Assembly: GCA_900546625.1 (NCBI GenBank)
Contig: URDU01000002.1
Span: 1 to 64,000 of the forward strand
Source of the DNA: an uncultured Lachnobacterium sp.
GTDB lineage: Bacteria > Bacillota > Clostridia > Lachnospirales > Lachnospiraceae
Length of the DNA: 64,000 bases
Direction: 5' to 3'
Part shown: piece after piece, positions 43,519 through 52,683 of the stretch
Layout: each line of letters opens with the position of its first letter
Numbering within the stretch: position 1 is the first letter of the stretch
Notes under the pieces: model-generated
What the model saw: only the letters and a program-made list of their open reading frames with translations
Database searches by the model: none
Told to the model about the DNA's origin: nothing
Translations under genes and position numbers: made by a program

Positions 43519-45972
43519 CTAGCCCATAGTAACCTCGACTGTAACATCGTGTCCGGTTCCGTTAATAGCAGGAATCATGTTTCCGTCCATAGTAGCACCA
43601 TCTACGATGAGCTTTGTCACACCTTTTTGTACGTGAGCAGGATTTCTGACAGTAATGTGGTAGGTATTGCCACGGAACTCACGCTTAGCTGTAAAGCCGT
43701 CCATAGTGTCAGGAATACAAGGATCTATGATAAGACCATCGTAGTCAGGACGGATACCGAGGATGTACTGTGAGACATCCAGGAAGGTCCATGCAGCAGT
43801 ACCGGTCAGCCAGCTGTTCTTTGCCTCACCAAAGTTAGGAGCGTCTTTTCCGGCAATCATCTGGCTGTATACATAAGGCTCGGTGCGGTGAATCTCGCTG
43901 ATATCCTCAATGTATGCAGGGCATGTTCTGGTGTATACCTGCCATGCTCTGTTTCCACGGCCGATAACAGTCTCTGCTATAGAAATCCAAGGATTATTGT
44001 GGCAGAAGATGCCGGCATTCTCCTTGTATCCAGGTGGATAAGAAGAGATTTCACCAAGCTCCACATGATATCTGTGGTAAGGTGGCTGTAAGAGCACGAT
44101 GCCATATTTGGTATCAAGATATTTCTCAACAGACTGCATTGCCTTAAGGCAGAGCCCTTCATCCTTTCCGATTTCAGCGATAACACAAAAGCCCTGTGGC
44201 TCAATAAAGATTTTTCCGTCCTCACATTCCTTAGAACCAATCTTGTGCTTGTAGTGGTCGTATGCACGAAGATACCATTCGCCATCCCAGCCTGCATCCA
44301 TGACGGTCTTTTCCATCTGTTCGATAGCCTTCTGGGCTGCATCGGCCTCGTCGCAAAGTCCCCTGTGTCTGCAGATTTCTACATAGTCTTTTCCGTATTT
44401 TACAAACATGCCTGCGATAAAAACGGACTCGGCATTTGGACCCTCAGATGGTCCGAAGGTCTGGAAGGACTCGCCCGGCTCCTCAGAGAAGCAGTTTAGG
44501 TTCAGGCAGTCATTCCAGTCAGCACGTCCAATCTGCGGCAGTCCGTGAGGCCCGAGATGATTGATAGTATAGTTGAACGAGCGGCGCAGATGCTCCATAA
44601 AGTCAGTTGCCTTTGAAGGATCGCTGTCATACGGTGTTGACTCGTCAAGTATAGAGTAGTCGCCTGTCTCCTTGATGTAAGCAGCGGCAGCAGCGATAAG
44701 CCACAGCGGATCATCGTTGAAGCCTGAGCCGATGTCGGCGTTACCCTTTTTAGTGAGAGGCTGATACTGGTGGTAAGCAGAGCCGTCCTCAAACTGTGTG
44801 GCTGCGATGTCAAGTATTCTCTCCCTTGCCCTGTCCGGAATCAGATGCACGAAGCCGAGCAGATCCTGGCAGGAATCCCTAAAGCCCATGCCACGGCCGA
44901 TGCCCGACTCAAAATAAGAAGCAGAGCGGCTCATGTTAAATGTAACCATGCACTGATACTGATGCCATACATTTACCATGCGGTCGAGCTTTTCCTCTGA
45001 TGAAGCTATGGTAAAGTGGCCAAGCAGCTTATCCCAGTAAGCCTTAAGCTCTGCTAAAGCAGCGTCGGCTTTTTCGGTGGTGTCAAATTTGGCAAGGAGT
45101 GTATCTGCGGGAGCACGGTTTATGATTCCGTCCTCAGCGCGTCCGACCCATTTTTCGTTTACAGGATTTTCCACATATCCAAGTACAAAAATATATGTTT
45201 TTTCTTCACCCGGCTCAAGAGCTACCTTCAGGTGATGAGAGCCGACAGGAGCCCAGCCGCTTGCAACAGAGTTCTTAGACTGATCATTTACTACAACTGA
45301 TGGTGCGCTGTTTTCGCCGTAGGCACCTAAAAATGAATCCCTGTCTGTGTCAAAGCCGTCCACAGGGGCATTTACAGCATATACAGCATAGTGATTGCGG
45401 CGCTCCCTGTATTCTGTCTTGTGGAAGAGCTGGGAGCCACCGGCGTGAATCTCAACCTCTCCGGTAGAGAAGTTACGCTGGAAGTTGGTCATATCATCCA
45501 TGGCATTCCACAGACAAAACTCTACATATGAGAAAACCGAGAAGTCTTTCTTCTTATCGGATGTGTTTTTCAGTGTGAGCTTATTAATCTCGCAGGTAGA
45601 GCCCATAGGAACGAAATCAGTAAGCTGCGCTGTTATGCCGTTTTTTGCTCCTGTGAAAACAGAATAGCCCATGCCATGACGGCATTCGTATGAGTCAAGC
45701 TCGGTCTTAGAAGGCATCCAGCCCGGATTCCAGATAGTGTCGCCATCTTTTATATAGTAGTAGTGTCCGTTGCTGTCGTACGGCACATTGTTGTAGCGGT
45801 ATCTGGTGAGACGAAGAAGCTTTGCATCCTTATAGAAGCTGTAGCCACCGCAGGTGTTTGATACCAAAGAAAAGAAATCTTCACATCCAAGGTAGTTGAT
45901 CCATGGCAATGGAGTCCTTGGAGAGGTGATGACGTACTCTTTGTTTTGATCATCGAAGTGTCCAAATTTCAT
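43519..45972 (-). CDS. GH94 cellobiose phosphorylase
   Basis: This 817-residue cytoplasmic enzyme has the GH94 layout: an N-terminal beta-sandwich, a linker, an alpha/alpha barrel and a C-terminal jelly roll. The signature [19 protein letters not shown] is at about 357-374. The catalytic acid lies in [12 protein letters not shown] at Asp488. The length and the motif match cellobiose phosphorylases (about 811 residues) rather than chitobiose or laminaribiose enzymes, but specificity cannot be proved by eye. It would split imported cellobiose with phosphate to glucose and glucose-1-phosphate. It faces lacI across a region with matching operators. The ribosome site AAGGAGA precedes the start. 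Confidence 0.9.
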   Translation of the reverse strand: MKFGHFDDQNKEYVITSPRTPLPWINYLGCEDFFSLVSNTCGGYSFYKDAKLLRLTRYRYNNVPYDSNGHYYYIKDGDTIWNPGWMPSKTELDSYECRHGMGYSVFTGAKNGITAQLTDFVPMGSTCEINKLTLKNTSDKKKDFSVFSYVEFCLWNAMDDMTNFQRNFSTGEVEIHAGGSQLFHKTEYRERRNHYAVYAVNAPVDGFDTDRDSFLGAYGENSAPSVVVNDQSKNSVASGWAPVGSHHLKVALEPGEEKTYIFVLGYVENPVNEKWVGRAEDGIINRAPADTLLAKFDTTEKADAALAELKAYWDKLLGHFTIASSEEKLDRMVNVWHQYQCMVTFNMSRSASYFESGIGRGMGFRDSCQDLLGFVHLIPDRARERILDIAATQFEDGSAYHQYQPLTKKGNADIGSGFNDDPLWLIAAAAAYIKETGDYSILDESTPYDSDPSKATDFMEHLRRSFNYTINHLGPHGLPQIGRADWNDCLNLNCFSEEPGESFQTFGPSEGPNAESVFIAGMFVKYGKDYVEICRHRGLCDEADAAQKAIEQMEKTVMDAGWDGEWYLRAYDHYKHKIGSKECEDGKIFIEPQGFCVIAEIGKDEGLCLKAMQSVEKYLDTKYGIVLLQPPYHRYHVELGEISSYPPGYKENAGIFCHNNPWISIAETVIGRGNRAWQVYTRTCPAYIEDISEIHRTEPYVYSQMIAGKDAPNFGEAKNSWLTGTAAWTFLDVSQYILGIRPDYDGLIIDPCIPDTMDGFTAKREFRGNTYHITVRNPAHVQKGVTKLIVDGATMDGNMIPAINGTGHDVTVEVTMG

Positions 45973-46002
45973 ATATGTAATCTCCTTTTTATAAAATACA
46001 CG

Positions 46003-46050
46003 TAAACGTTTAAGTTGTTTATATATTGAAGTATATATTCAAAATGTCAA
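46003..46050 (-). promoter_or_regulatory. GH94 promoter with LacI-type operator
   Basis: Minus strand: TTGACA (46050-46045), 18-19 bp, ATATAT/TATATA (46026-46020), then the perfect palindrome TAAACGTTTA (46003-46012) near the start site. The same 10-mer recurs at 46186-46195. Confidence 0.6.
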
Positions 46051-46185
46051 AAAATCAAGCACAAAACAACAAAAAACAATAGCTTTATGACATATATACA
46101 AAGGAAGACGCATATTGTAGTAAAAAATGCTGATGAGATGATATAGCTTAAGTGATTGCGAATGCATGATATAAGAAGAAAAACG

Positions 46186-46195
46186 TAAACGTTTA
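46186..46195. promoter_or_regulatory. second LacI-type operator TAAACGTTTA
   Basis: Identical to the site at 46003-46012 and 183 bp away, with the same CG before and AA after. It is a candidate auxiliary site for DNA looping. The divergent region 45973-46352 holds no gene. Confidence 0.55.
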
Positions 46196-46277
46196 AAAAA
46201 TGCAACGTAATACTATAAAAACTGCACAATATAAGATGGTAAAAAGTGTGAAAAGTATTGAAAATGTAAATTAGGGG

Positions 46278-46324
46278 TTGCAAAATTGGCAACTTGTGCT
46301 ATAGTAAAGATACGAAAACGATTA
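46278..46324 (+). promoter_or_regulatory. lacI promoter with a degenerate operator
   Basis: TTGCAA (46278-46283), 16 bp, TATAGT (46300-46305), then CGAAAACGATTA (46313-46324), which matches the two operators at 10 of 12 positions (CGTAAACGTTTA). Autoregulation is likely. Confidence 0.5.
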
Positions 46325-46352
46325 AGCAATCAATTCGAAATGAGGAAACGAT

Positions 46353-47363
46353 ATGGTATCACTGAAAGACATAGCACAAAGATGTGGTGTTTCGACAGCG
46401 ACAGTCAGCAAGGCATTACATGACCAGAAGGATATTGGCGCTGAGACCAAAAACAGAATAAAGAAGATAGCTAAGGAAATGGGATATCTTCCCAATGCTG
46501 CGGCCAGAGTTCTTAAGACAAACGAGTCGAACAACATCGGAGTACTGTATTTCGATGAGGCAGGAATGGGACTTACGCATGAGTATTTTGCCGGAGTGCT
46601 AAACGGAATCAAGGCACAGGCTGAGATGCTTGGATATGATATCACCTTTATCAATACCAGCCCGGTCGGCAAGAAATTATCATACCTTGAGCACTGTAAG
46701 TACAGAAATTTCGATGGAGTCGTAATCGTTTGTGCCAGGTTTCAGGACCAAGAGGTACAGGAGCTGATGAGCAGCGACATACCGGTGGTCACGATCGACC
46801 ACGTACATTACAGCTGTTCGGCGGTCTGTTCCAACAATGTGAAGTGCATGGGCGACCTGCTTGATTATATCATTAGTATGGGACATAAGAAAATCGCTTA
46901 CATACATGGACAGGATTTTTCGAGCGTTACACGAGACAGGCTGGCAGCTTATTACAGGGCACTTGAGAATCATGGAATAGATATTCCTGAGGAGTATGTC
47001 AGGGAAGCAAGGTATCTGGAAACAGAGGATGTTGCAAAGCAGACAGAATATTTACTCGATTTACCTGACAAACCTACATGTATCATCTATCCGGATGACA
47101 CGGCGGCAATCGGAGGCATCAATGTTATAAGAAGCAGAGGCCTTAGGATTCCGGAGGATATATCCATAGCAGGATACGATGGCACAAGAGTTTCACAGAT
47201 GCTAAGCCCGAAGCTCACCACTATCAGACAGGACACTGACAAGATAGGCAGGGAAGCAGCGGACAGATTGATAAGCATCATTAAAAAGCCTAAAACAGCA
47301 CTTGTGGAGAGAGCTGTTGTTGAAGGAATTTTGCTGGAGGGGGAGTCCGTAGGCAGAATTTAA
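46353..47363 (+). CDS. LacI/GalR-family repressor
   Basis: This 336-residue regulator has an N-terminal HTH (SLKDIAQRCGVSTATVSKAL) with a hinge helix (NAAARVLKTNESNNIGVLYF). It is followed by a periplasmic-binding-protein-like sugar domain ending AVVEGILLEGES. It should repress the divergent GH94 gene and perhaps the importer genes downstream, with the inducer probably cellobiose or a derivative. Three related sites in the divergent gap fit its DNA-binding specificity. GAGGAAACG serves as the ribosome site. The binding-protein gene begins 69 bp after its stop. Confidence 0.93.
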   Translation: MVSLKDIAQRCGVSTATVSKALHDQKDIGAETKNRIKKIAKEMGYLPNAAARVLKTNESNNIGVLYFDEAGMGLTHEYFAGVLNGIKAQAEMLGYDITFINTSPVGKKLSYLEHCKYRNFDGVVIVCARFQDQEVQELMSSDIPVVTIDHVHYSCSAVCSNNVKCMGDLLDYIISMGHKKIAYIHGQDFSSVTRDRLAAYYRALENHGIDIPEEYVREARYLETEDVAKQTEYLLDLPDKPTCIIYPDDTAAIGGINVIRSRGLRIPEDISIAGYDGTRVSQMLSPKLTTIRQDTDKIGREAADRLISIIKKPKTALVERAVVEGILLEGESVGRI

Positions 47364-47379
47364 TATATTTTACTACTTT

Positions 47380-47411
47380 TTTACTAACATTTACTAACAG
47401 GTTTAAACCTG
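47380..47411 (+). promoter_or_regulatory. direct repeats and palindrome before the sugar-binding protein
   Basis: Two adjacent copies of TTTACTAACA (47380-47389, 47390-47399) run into the perfect 14-bp palindrome CAGGTTTAAACCTG (47398-47411). It lies 21 bp before the gene. It differs from the LacI sites, so another regulator or an RNA hairpin is possible. Confidence 0.4.
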
Positions 47412-47432
47412 AAGCGAGAAGGAGGATTTTCT

Positions 47433-48827
47433 ATGAAAAAGAAACTTGTAAGCGCATTACTTTGCGCAACAATGGCGGCATCATTACTGGCAGGCTGTGG
47501 CAGCGGAAATGCATCCGACACAGGAAAGTCTGATAAGAATGGCGGCACAAAAACAGAAGCGACAAACGATGGCAAGACACTCAACATCTATTGCTGGAAT
47601 GATGAATTCCAGAGCCGTATCACTGACCACTATTCTGATTACAAGAAGGTGGATGCAACACATGGCAAAATCGGAGATATTGATGTAGTCTGGAACATTA
47701 CACCTAATGAGAACAATGCATACCAGAACAACCTGGATGAGACACTTTTGAAGCAGGCTGATGCATCGGCAGATGACAAGATTGATCTCTTCCTGGTAGA
47801 GGCTGATTACGCACCAAAGTATGTAGACTCTGATTACACAATGTCAATCAAGGATTTAGGAATCACAGACAGTGATATCTCTAAGCAGTACAAGTACACA
47901 CAGGATGTTGTTACTGATTCTGATGGCAACCTGAAGGGTCTTTCATGGCAGGGCTGCCCGGGTGTTCTCTTCTACAACAGAGCAGCAGCAAAAGAAGTAC
48001 TTGGAACAGATGATCCGGATGAGGTTCAGAAGTCAGTATCTGACTGGGATACCTTCAATGCTACAGCTGAGAAGATGAAAGCAGCAGGCTACAAGATGAC
48101 ATCTACAGCAAACGATACATACCGTGTATACTCTAACAACGTTTCAAAGAAATGGGTAAGCGATGACAAAAAGATCCAGATTGATGACAACATCATGAAG
48201 TGGGTTGATGATTCTAAGAAGCTTGTAGACGCAAGTGAGACAGGAACAGCAGATCTTTGGTCAGATGACTGGAAGAAGGGCTTCTATCCTGAAGGAAAAG
48301 TATTCTCATACTTTGGACCTGCATGGTTAGTAAACTTCTCAATGGCAGCAGATGAGTCAGGTTCTATCGGAAATCAGGGCGGCTGGGGTGCAGCCCAGGG
48401 ACCACAGGGCTTCTTCTGGGGCGGTACATGGATCTGTGCAGCAGAGGGAACAGACAATGCTGACCTTGTAAAGGATATCATGCTCAAGATGACAACAGAC
48501 GATGACATCATGAAGGATATCGTTGTTAAGGATGATGATTTCGTAAACAACAGCACAGTTATGGATGGTCTTGCAGACGGAACAATCATGGGCAAGGACG
48601 ACAAGCCTTACACAAGTACAATACTTGGTGGACAGAATCCATTACCAATGTATATAGCAGGTGTTAAGACTCTCGACTTAAGCAACCTTTCAGCATATGA
48701 CCAGGGCTGCAACGAGGAATTCCAGAAGGCTATGAAGGATTACTTCGAAGGAAACTGCGATAAGGATACAGCTATTGAGACCTTCAAGAAGGCAGTTGTT
48801 GAGAAATATCCTGACCTTTCAGAATAA
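47433..48827 (+). CDS. extracellular sugar-binding lipoprotein of a carbohydrate ABC importer
   Basis: This 464-residue protein has a lipoprotein signal (LLCATMAASLLAGCGSG, Cys in LLAGC), then a family 1-type solute-binding fold (TLNIYCWNDEFQSRITDHY near the start and GGWGAAQGPQGFFWGGTWIC in the second lobe). It delivers a sugar to the two permeases encoded downstream. Cellobiose or a similar oligosaccharide is likely because of the GH94 neighbour. GGAGG is 8 nt before ATG. A hairpin follows the gene, so it should be made in excess of the permeases. Confidence 0.9.
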   Translation: MKKKLVSALLCATMAASLLAGCGSGNASDTGKSDKNGGTKTEATNDGKTLNIYCWNDEFQSRITDHYSDYKKVDATHGKIGDIDVVWNITPNENNAYQNNLDETLLKQADASADDKIDLFLVEADYAPKYVDSDYTMSIKDLGITDSDISKQYKYTQDVVTDSDGNLKGLSWQGCPGVLFYNRAAAKEVLGTDDPDEVQKSVSDWDTFNATAEKMKAAGYKMTSTANDTYRVYSNNVSKKWVSDDKKIQIDDNIMKWVDDSKKLVDASETGTADLWSDDWKKGFYPEGKVFSYFGPAWLVNFSMAADESGSIGNQGGWGAAQGPQGFFWGGTWICAAEGTDNADLVKDIMLKMTTDDDIMKDIVVKDDDFVNNSTVMDGLADGTIMGKDDKPYTSTILGGQNPLPMYIAGVKTLDLSNLSAYDQGCNEEFQKAMKDYFEGNCDKDTAIETFKKAVVEKYPDLSE

Positions 48828-48871
48828 GATAGTTTTTGAATTGACTATAGGGCTAACAATATAAAATAATA

Positions 48872-48918
48872 AATACCCTGTCTGCCTTGCGTAAGCAGGC
48901 AGGTGGGGTATTCTTTTT
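48872..48918 (+). terminator. partial terminator between binding protein and permeases
   Basis: Nested stem AATACCC/GGGTATT around TCTGCCTTGC/GCAGGCAG with loop GTAA, followed by TTCTTTTT. As in many sugar operons it should reduce downstream expression relative to the binding protein. Confidence 0.8.
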
Positions 48919-48978
48919 AAAATCAGTTTACAGCATTACATCACCATTGACTACAATACCAGTTGGGAGGTAGGTATT

Positions 48979-49896
48979 ATGAAAAAGAGTGGAGGTAAAG
49001 CGGTCAGATATAACAAATGGGGCTATATCTTTCTGATTCCGTTTATCGTTGTATACGTAGTATTTCAGCTGGTACCGTTAATCACTACCATTTACAACAG
49101 CTTTTTTGAAAATTATATGTCCGGTCTTACACAGGTAGGACCAAATTTCGTTGGATTTGAAAACTATGAAAAATTGTTCACATCCGGTGATATCTGGCAG
49201 TATTTCAAGAACACAATGGTTCTTTGGATCATGTGCTTCATACCGCAGATATTCTTATCACTGCTCCTTGGAGCATGGTTTTCGGATGTCAGCTTAAAGC
49301 TCAAGGGAACAAGATTTTTTAAAACAGTTATATATCTGCCAAATCTGATTATGGCTTCAGCGTTTTCACTGTTATTCTTTACATTGTTTGCTGATGGTGG
49401 ACCTATAAACAATCTGCTTATGCAGATAGGCTTCATCTCAGAGCCGTACAAGTTCCTGTCGCATGTTGGCAGTACAAGAGGACTCATCGCATTGATGAAC
49501 TGTCTGATGTGGTTTGGTAATACAACCATCCTGCTTATGGCAGGTATGCTTGGAATCGATACATCGCTATTCGAGGCAGCAGAGGTGGACGGAGCAACAA
49601 GCACACAGGTGTTTTTTAAGATAACACTTCCGCTCCTTAGACCGATACTGATATATGTAATCATTACATCACTTATCGGTGGCTTACAGCTCTTTGATGT
49701 ACCACAGATTTTGACAAACGGAACAGGTAATCCGGTCAGATCAAGCATGACACTTATCATGTACTTAAACAAACGTCTGTACAGTAAGGATTATGGAATG
49801 TCAGGTGCACTTTCAGTCATACTGTTTATCATCACAGCAATACTTAGTATAGCGGTATTCAAGCTCAGCGGCAATGATGATAAGAGAAAGGAGTAG
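48979..49896 (+). CDS. sugar ABC permease, MalF-type
   Basis: This 305-residue permease has six helices and the EAA motif EAAEVDGATSTQVFFKITLP, which contacts the ATPase. It forms a heterodimer with the MalG-type protein that begins 6 bp after its stop. No ATPase gene is in this operon, so it probably borrows a shared MsmK/UgpC-type ATPase. GGGAGGT is the ribosome site. Confidence 0.93.
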   Translation: MKKSGGKAVRYNKWGYIFLIPFIVVYVVFQLVPLITTIYNSFFENYMSGLTQVGPNFVGFENYEKLFTSGDIWQYFKNTMVLWIMCFIPQIFLSLLLGAWFSDVSLKLKGTRFFKTVIYLPNLIMASAFSLLFFTLFADGGPINNLLMQIGFISEPYKFLSHVGSTRGLIALMNCLMWFGNTTILLMAGMLGIDTSLFEAAEVDGATSTQVFFKITLPLLRPILIYVIITSLIGGLQLFDVPQILTNGTGNPVRSSMTLIMYLNKRLYSKDYGMSGALSVILFIITAILSIAVFKLSGNDDKRKE

Positions 49897-49902
49897 GTCG
49901 AT

Positions 49903-50766
49903 ATGGCAGCAAATGTAAACAAAAAAAATAAAGGTATGGGAATCCATGCCAGACGTGTGTTAGCATATATCGTGCTTGTGATAATCTCTTTCTTCTGTCT
50001 GTTCTGGTTCTATGTAATGATAATCAATGCAACCAGATCAAACGGAGAGCTGCAGTCAGGATTTACGGCAATTCCGAGTACGCATCTGCTTGACAACTGG
50101 AACTCACTCTTACATGACACACTTCCGGTCATAAGAGGTATGTTTAACAGCCTTTTCGTAGCAGCCTGCAGTGCAGTACTGTGTGTATATTTTTCGACAA
50201 TGACAGCATATGCCATACATGCATATGAGTTCAAGGCCAAGAAATTCATCTCCACTTTCATACTGATGGTTATGATGATTCCTACACAGGTTACAGCACT
50301 TGGATTTGTTAAATTGGTAACAGGCATGGGACTGATGGATTCGTTTATTCCACTTATAGTTCCGACAATTGCTTCACCTGTCACATATTTTTACATGAAG
50401 CAGTATATGGAGAGCTCACTTCCGTTGTCTCTCATTGAGGCAGCCAGAATTGACGGCTCCGGAGAGTTTAGGACGTTTAATCATATCGTGCTTCCGTTGA
50501 TGAAGCCGGCAATAGCAGTACAGGCAATTTTCTCATTTGTAAGCAGCTGGAACAATTACTTCACTCCGGCACTTATATTACACGAAAACAACAAGAAGAC
50601 ACTTCCAATCCTGTTAGCGCAGCTTAGAAGTGCAGATTTCCTGAAGTTTGATATGGGAAAGGTATACATGATGATTACCTTCTCTATCCTTCCTGTAATA
50701 GTGGTTTACCTTATTCTTTCAAAGCACATCGTAGGTGGTGTTGCCATGGGAAGTGTGAAGGGCTGA
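49903..50766 (+). CDS. sugar ABC permease, MalG-type
   Basis: This 287-residue permease has six helices and the EAA motif EAARIDGSGEFRTFNHIVLP. The C-terminus ends with the typical HIVGGVAMGSVKG. It pairs with the MalF-type gene just upstream. It completes the importer except for the ATPase. GAAAGGAG serves as the ribosome site, and a terminator follows at 50822. Confidence 0.93.
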   Translation: MAANVNKKNKGMGIHARRVLAYIVLVIISFFCLFWFYVMIINATRSNGELQSGFTAIPSTHLLDNWNSLLHDTLPVIRGMFNSLFVAACSAVLCVYFSTMTAYAIHAYEFKAKKFISTFILMVMMIPTQVTALGFVKLVTGMGLMDSFIPLIVPTIASPVTYFYMKQYMESSLPLSLIEAARIDGSGEFRTFNHIVLPLMKPAIAVQAIFSFVSSWNNYFTPALILHENNKKTLPILLAQLRSADFLKFDMGKVYMMITFSILPVIVVYLILSKHIVGGVAMGSVKG

Positions 50767-50821
50767 TACAGACCATTGATTATAACTATTTTCTTTTTAT
50801 ATTTTTCCCTTCATCTAAAAA

Positions 50822-50849
50822 GGACCGCTCACCCGGGCGGTTCTTTTTT
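50822..50849 (+). terminator. terminator of the sugar importer operon
   Basis: ACCGC/GCGGT stem followed by TTCTTTTTT. Confidence 0.75.
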
Positions 50850-50909
50850 ACGAGCAAAATGGCAGGCTTTTTCTTATGCCCTCTTGACAGAATACGTTAT
50901 ACTATAAGT

Positions 50910-51773
50910 ATGAACGATAAGAAACAAGGAATACTATATATCATAATGGCAGGGTTCTTTTTTGCCCTGATGACATTTTTTGTGAGACTGTCGGGCGATC
51001 TGCCGACCATGCAGAAGGCTTTTTTCAGGAATGCGGTAGCAGCGATAGCGGCTGTTATCTTACTCGCAAAAAGTGATGAAGGCTTCAAAATAAAAAAGGA
51101 TAGCTGGAAGGGACTTTTTCTGCGAAGCTTCTTTGGAACAACAGGGCTCATATGCAATTTCTATGCAGTCGACCATCTGGCCATCGCAGATGCCAATATC
51201 CTGAACAAATTGTCACCGTTTTTTGCCATAATCATGTCATATTTTGTGCTTAAGGAGAAAGCAAACAAGACAGAGTGGCTGTGCGTGGTGGTGGCATTTA
51301 TAGGTGCTGTTTTTGTGGTAAAGCCATCCATGAATGTGCAGTTTTTAAATGCAATGATTGGTGTAATAGGAGGCTTTGGCGCAGGTGTTGCGTATACATT
51401 TGTGCGAAAGCTCGGTAAGCAGGGAGAGAGAGGTCCTGTGATAGTCATGTGCTTTTCGGTATTTTCATGTATAGTGACAGCTCCGTTTCTGTTTGTAGGG
51501 GCAAAGCCTATGAGTGCATATCAGATTGTCATGCTGCTTTTGGCAGGTGCTGCAGCTACAGGTGGGCAGCTTTCAATAACAAAGGCATATACCAAGGCAC
51601 CGGCGAAGGAAATATCGGTGTTCGACTATTCGCAGGTTATCTTTGCCGCCATGCTTGGATTTGTCTTTTTACAACAGATACCGGACTATCTAAGTGTGAT
51701 AGGATATGTTATAATAATAGGCAGTGCGATTTTTAAATGGAACTATAATCTCAGACACGAGGAAAATATATGA
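50910..51773 (+). CDS. EamA/DMT-superfamily transporter
   Basis: This 287-residue protein has ten hydrophobic helices in two EamA repeats (IMAGFFFALMTFFVRLSG in the first, GVIGGFGAGVAYTFVRKLGK in the second) and a final VIGYVIIIGSAIF. DMT transporters export amino acids or metabolites. The start at 50910 is chosen because homologues begin at the first helix. There is no ribosome site before it, and a TATACT (50898-50903) lies right at the start, so a leaderless message is possible. The frame also opens at 50859. It overlaps the nrdG start by 4 bp. Confidence 0.85.
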   Translation: MNDKKQGILYIIMAGFFFALMTFFVRLSGDLPTMQKAFFRNAVAAIAAVILLAKSDEGFKIKKDSWKGLFLRSFFGTTGLICNFYAVDHLAIADANILNKLSPFFAIIMSYFVLKEKANKTEWLCVVVAFIGAVFVVKPSMNVQFLNAMIGVIGGFGAGVAYTFVRKLGKQGERGPVIVMCFSVFSCIVTAPFLFVGAKPMSAYQIVMLLLAGAAATGGQLSITKAYTKAPAKEISVFDYSQVIFAAMLGFVFLQQIPDYLSVIGYVIIIGSAIFKWNYNLRHEENI

Positions 51774-52297
51774 ACTATGCAGGAATAAAATATTGTGACA
51801 TCGCAAACGGACTGGGCTGCCGTACTGTGCTTTTTGTGTCAGGCTGCAGAAATCATTGTAAGGGCTGTTTTCAGCCGCAAACATGGGAATTTGACTATGG
51901 AGAGCCGTTTGATGAACAGATACAAAACGAGATACTCGACTCGCTCGCGCCTGCCTATGTGCAGGGAATTACCCTTTTAGGCGGTGATCCGTTTGAGGAG
52001 GAGAATCAGGAGGCACTTGTGCCGTTTATGAGAAGAGTCAAGGAGCGCTATCCCAATAAGGATGTGTGGGCTTACACTGGCTATCTGTACGAGGAGCTGC
52101 TTGCAAACGGACATAAGCACACAGAGTATACGGATGAGCTTTTATCCATGATAGATATTCTGGTAGATGGTCCGTTTATAGAGGAGCAGAAGGATATCAC
52201 GCTCAAATTCAAGGGCTCTGCAAACCAGCGTGTGATAGACATGGCAAAGACGAGAGCAACAGGAGAGGTGTCCAGACTGGAATTTACGAAAATATAA
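51770..52297 (+). CDS. nrdG: anaerobic ribonucleotide reductase activating protein
   Basis: This 175-residue radical-SAM enzyme has the cluster motif CRNHCKGC (Cys26, Cys30, Cys33) and the GGDPFEEENQEALVPFM segment. It cleaves SAM to install the glycyl radical on NrdD, the class III ribonucleotide reductase for dNTPs without oxygen. No nrdD is in the window. It overlaps the end of the DMT gene by 4 bp (ATGA), an unusual partner. Confidence 0.92.
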   Translation: MNYAGIKYCDIANGLGCRTVLFVSGCRNHCKGCFQPQTWEFDYGEPFDEQIQNEILDSLAPAYVQGITLLGGDPFEEENQEALVPFMRRVKERYPNKDVWAYTGYLYEELLANGHKHTEYTDELLSMIDILVDGPFIEEQKDITLKFKGSANQRVIDMAKTRATGEVSRLEFTKI

Positions 52298-52344
52298 ATC
52301 GTAATGATAAAAAATTTGATAAAAAATTGATAAGAGGATTTGAA

Positions 52345-52683
52345 ATGAAGAAAAAATGCGACAGATTATTAGGAATACTGTGCTATGCGCTCGGGATTTT
52401 AGCAGCGCTTTATGTGGGCGGCTGGCTTATGCTGATTAAGCCTATTCATGTGATTATCATTGCATTTGGCAATGATATGCTGACACTTCCGCTTTTGCTT
52501 AAGAGTATCATAAAGATAGCATTTTCTACGACCTTTGCAGGGCTTGTGTGGTGCATCGGATACATAGGCTACAATTTTTTCAAGGGAAATGAGGACCCTG
52601 ACTGGGCGGCTATAGAGGCGCGCTTCAGAAATAAGCACAGTGATACAACAAACGAAGATTTACTGAAGGAGAGAGAAGTATGA
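52345..52683 (+). CDS. small two-helix membrane protein
   Basis: This 112-residue protein has two membrane helices (LLGILCYALGILAALYVGGWLML and IIKIAFSTTFAGLVWCIGYIGY) with a short extracytoplasmic loop between them, then a charged C-terminal tail. I do not recognise a family. A start at 52345 has AAGAGGA 9 nt upstream; the frame opens at 52327. Its end overlaps the FliB-type gene by 4 bp. Confidence 0.65.
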   Translation: MKKKCDRLLGILCYALGILAALYVGGWLMLIKPIHVIIIAFGNDMLTLPLLLKSIIKIAFSTTFAGLVWCIGYIGYNFFKGNEDPDWAAIEARFRNKHSDTTNEDLLKEREV

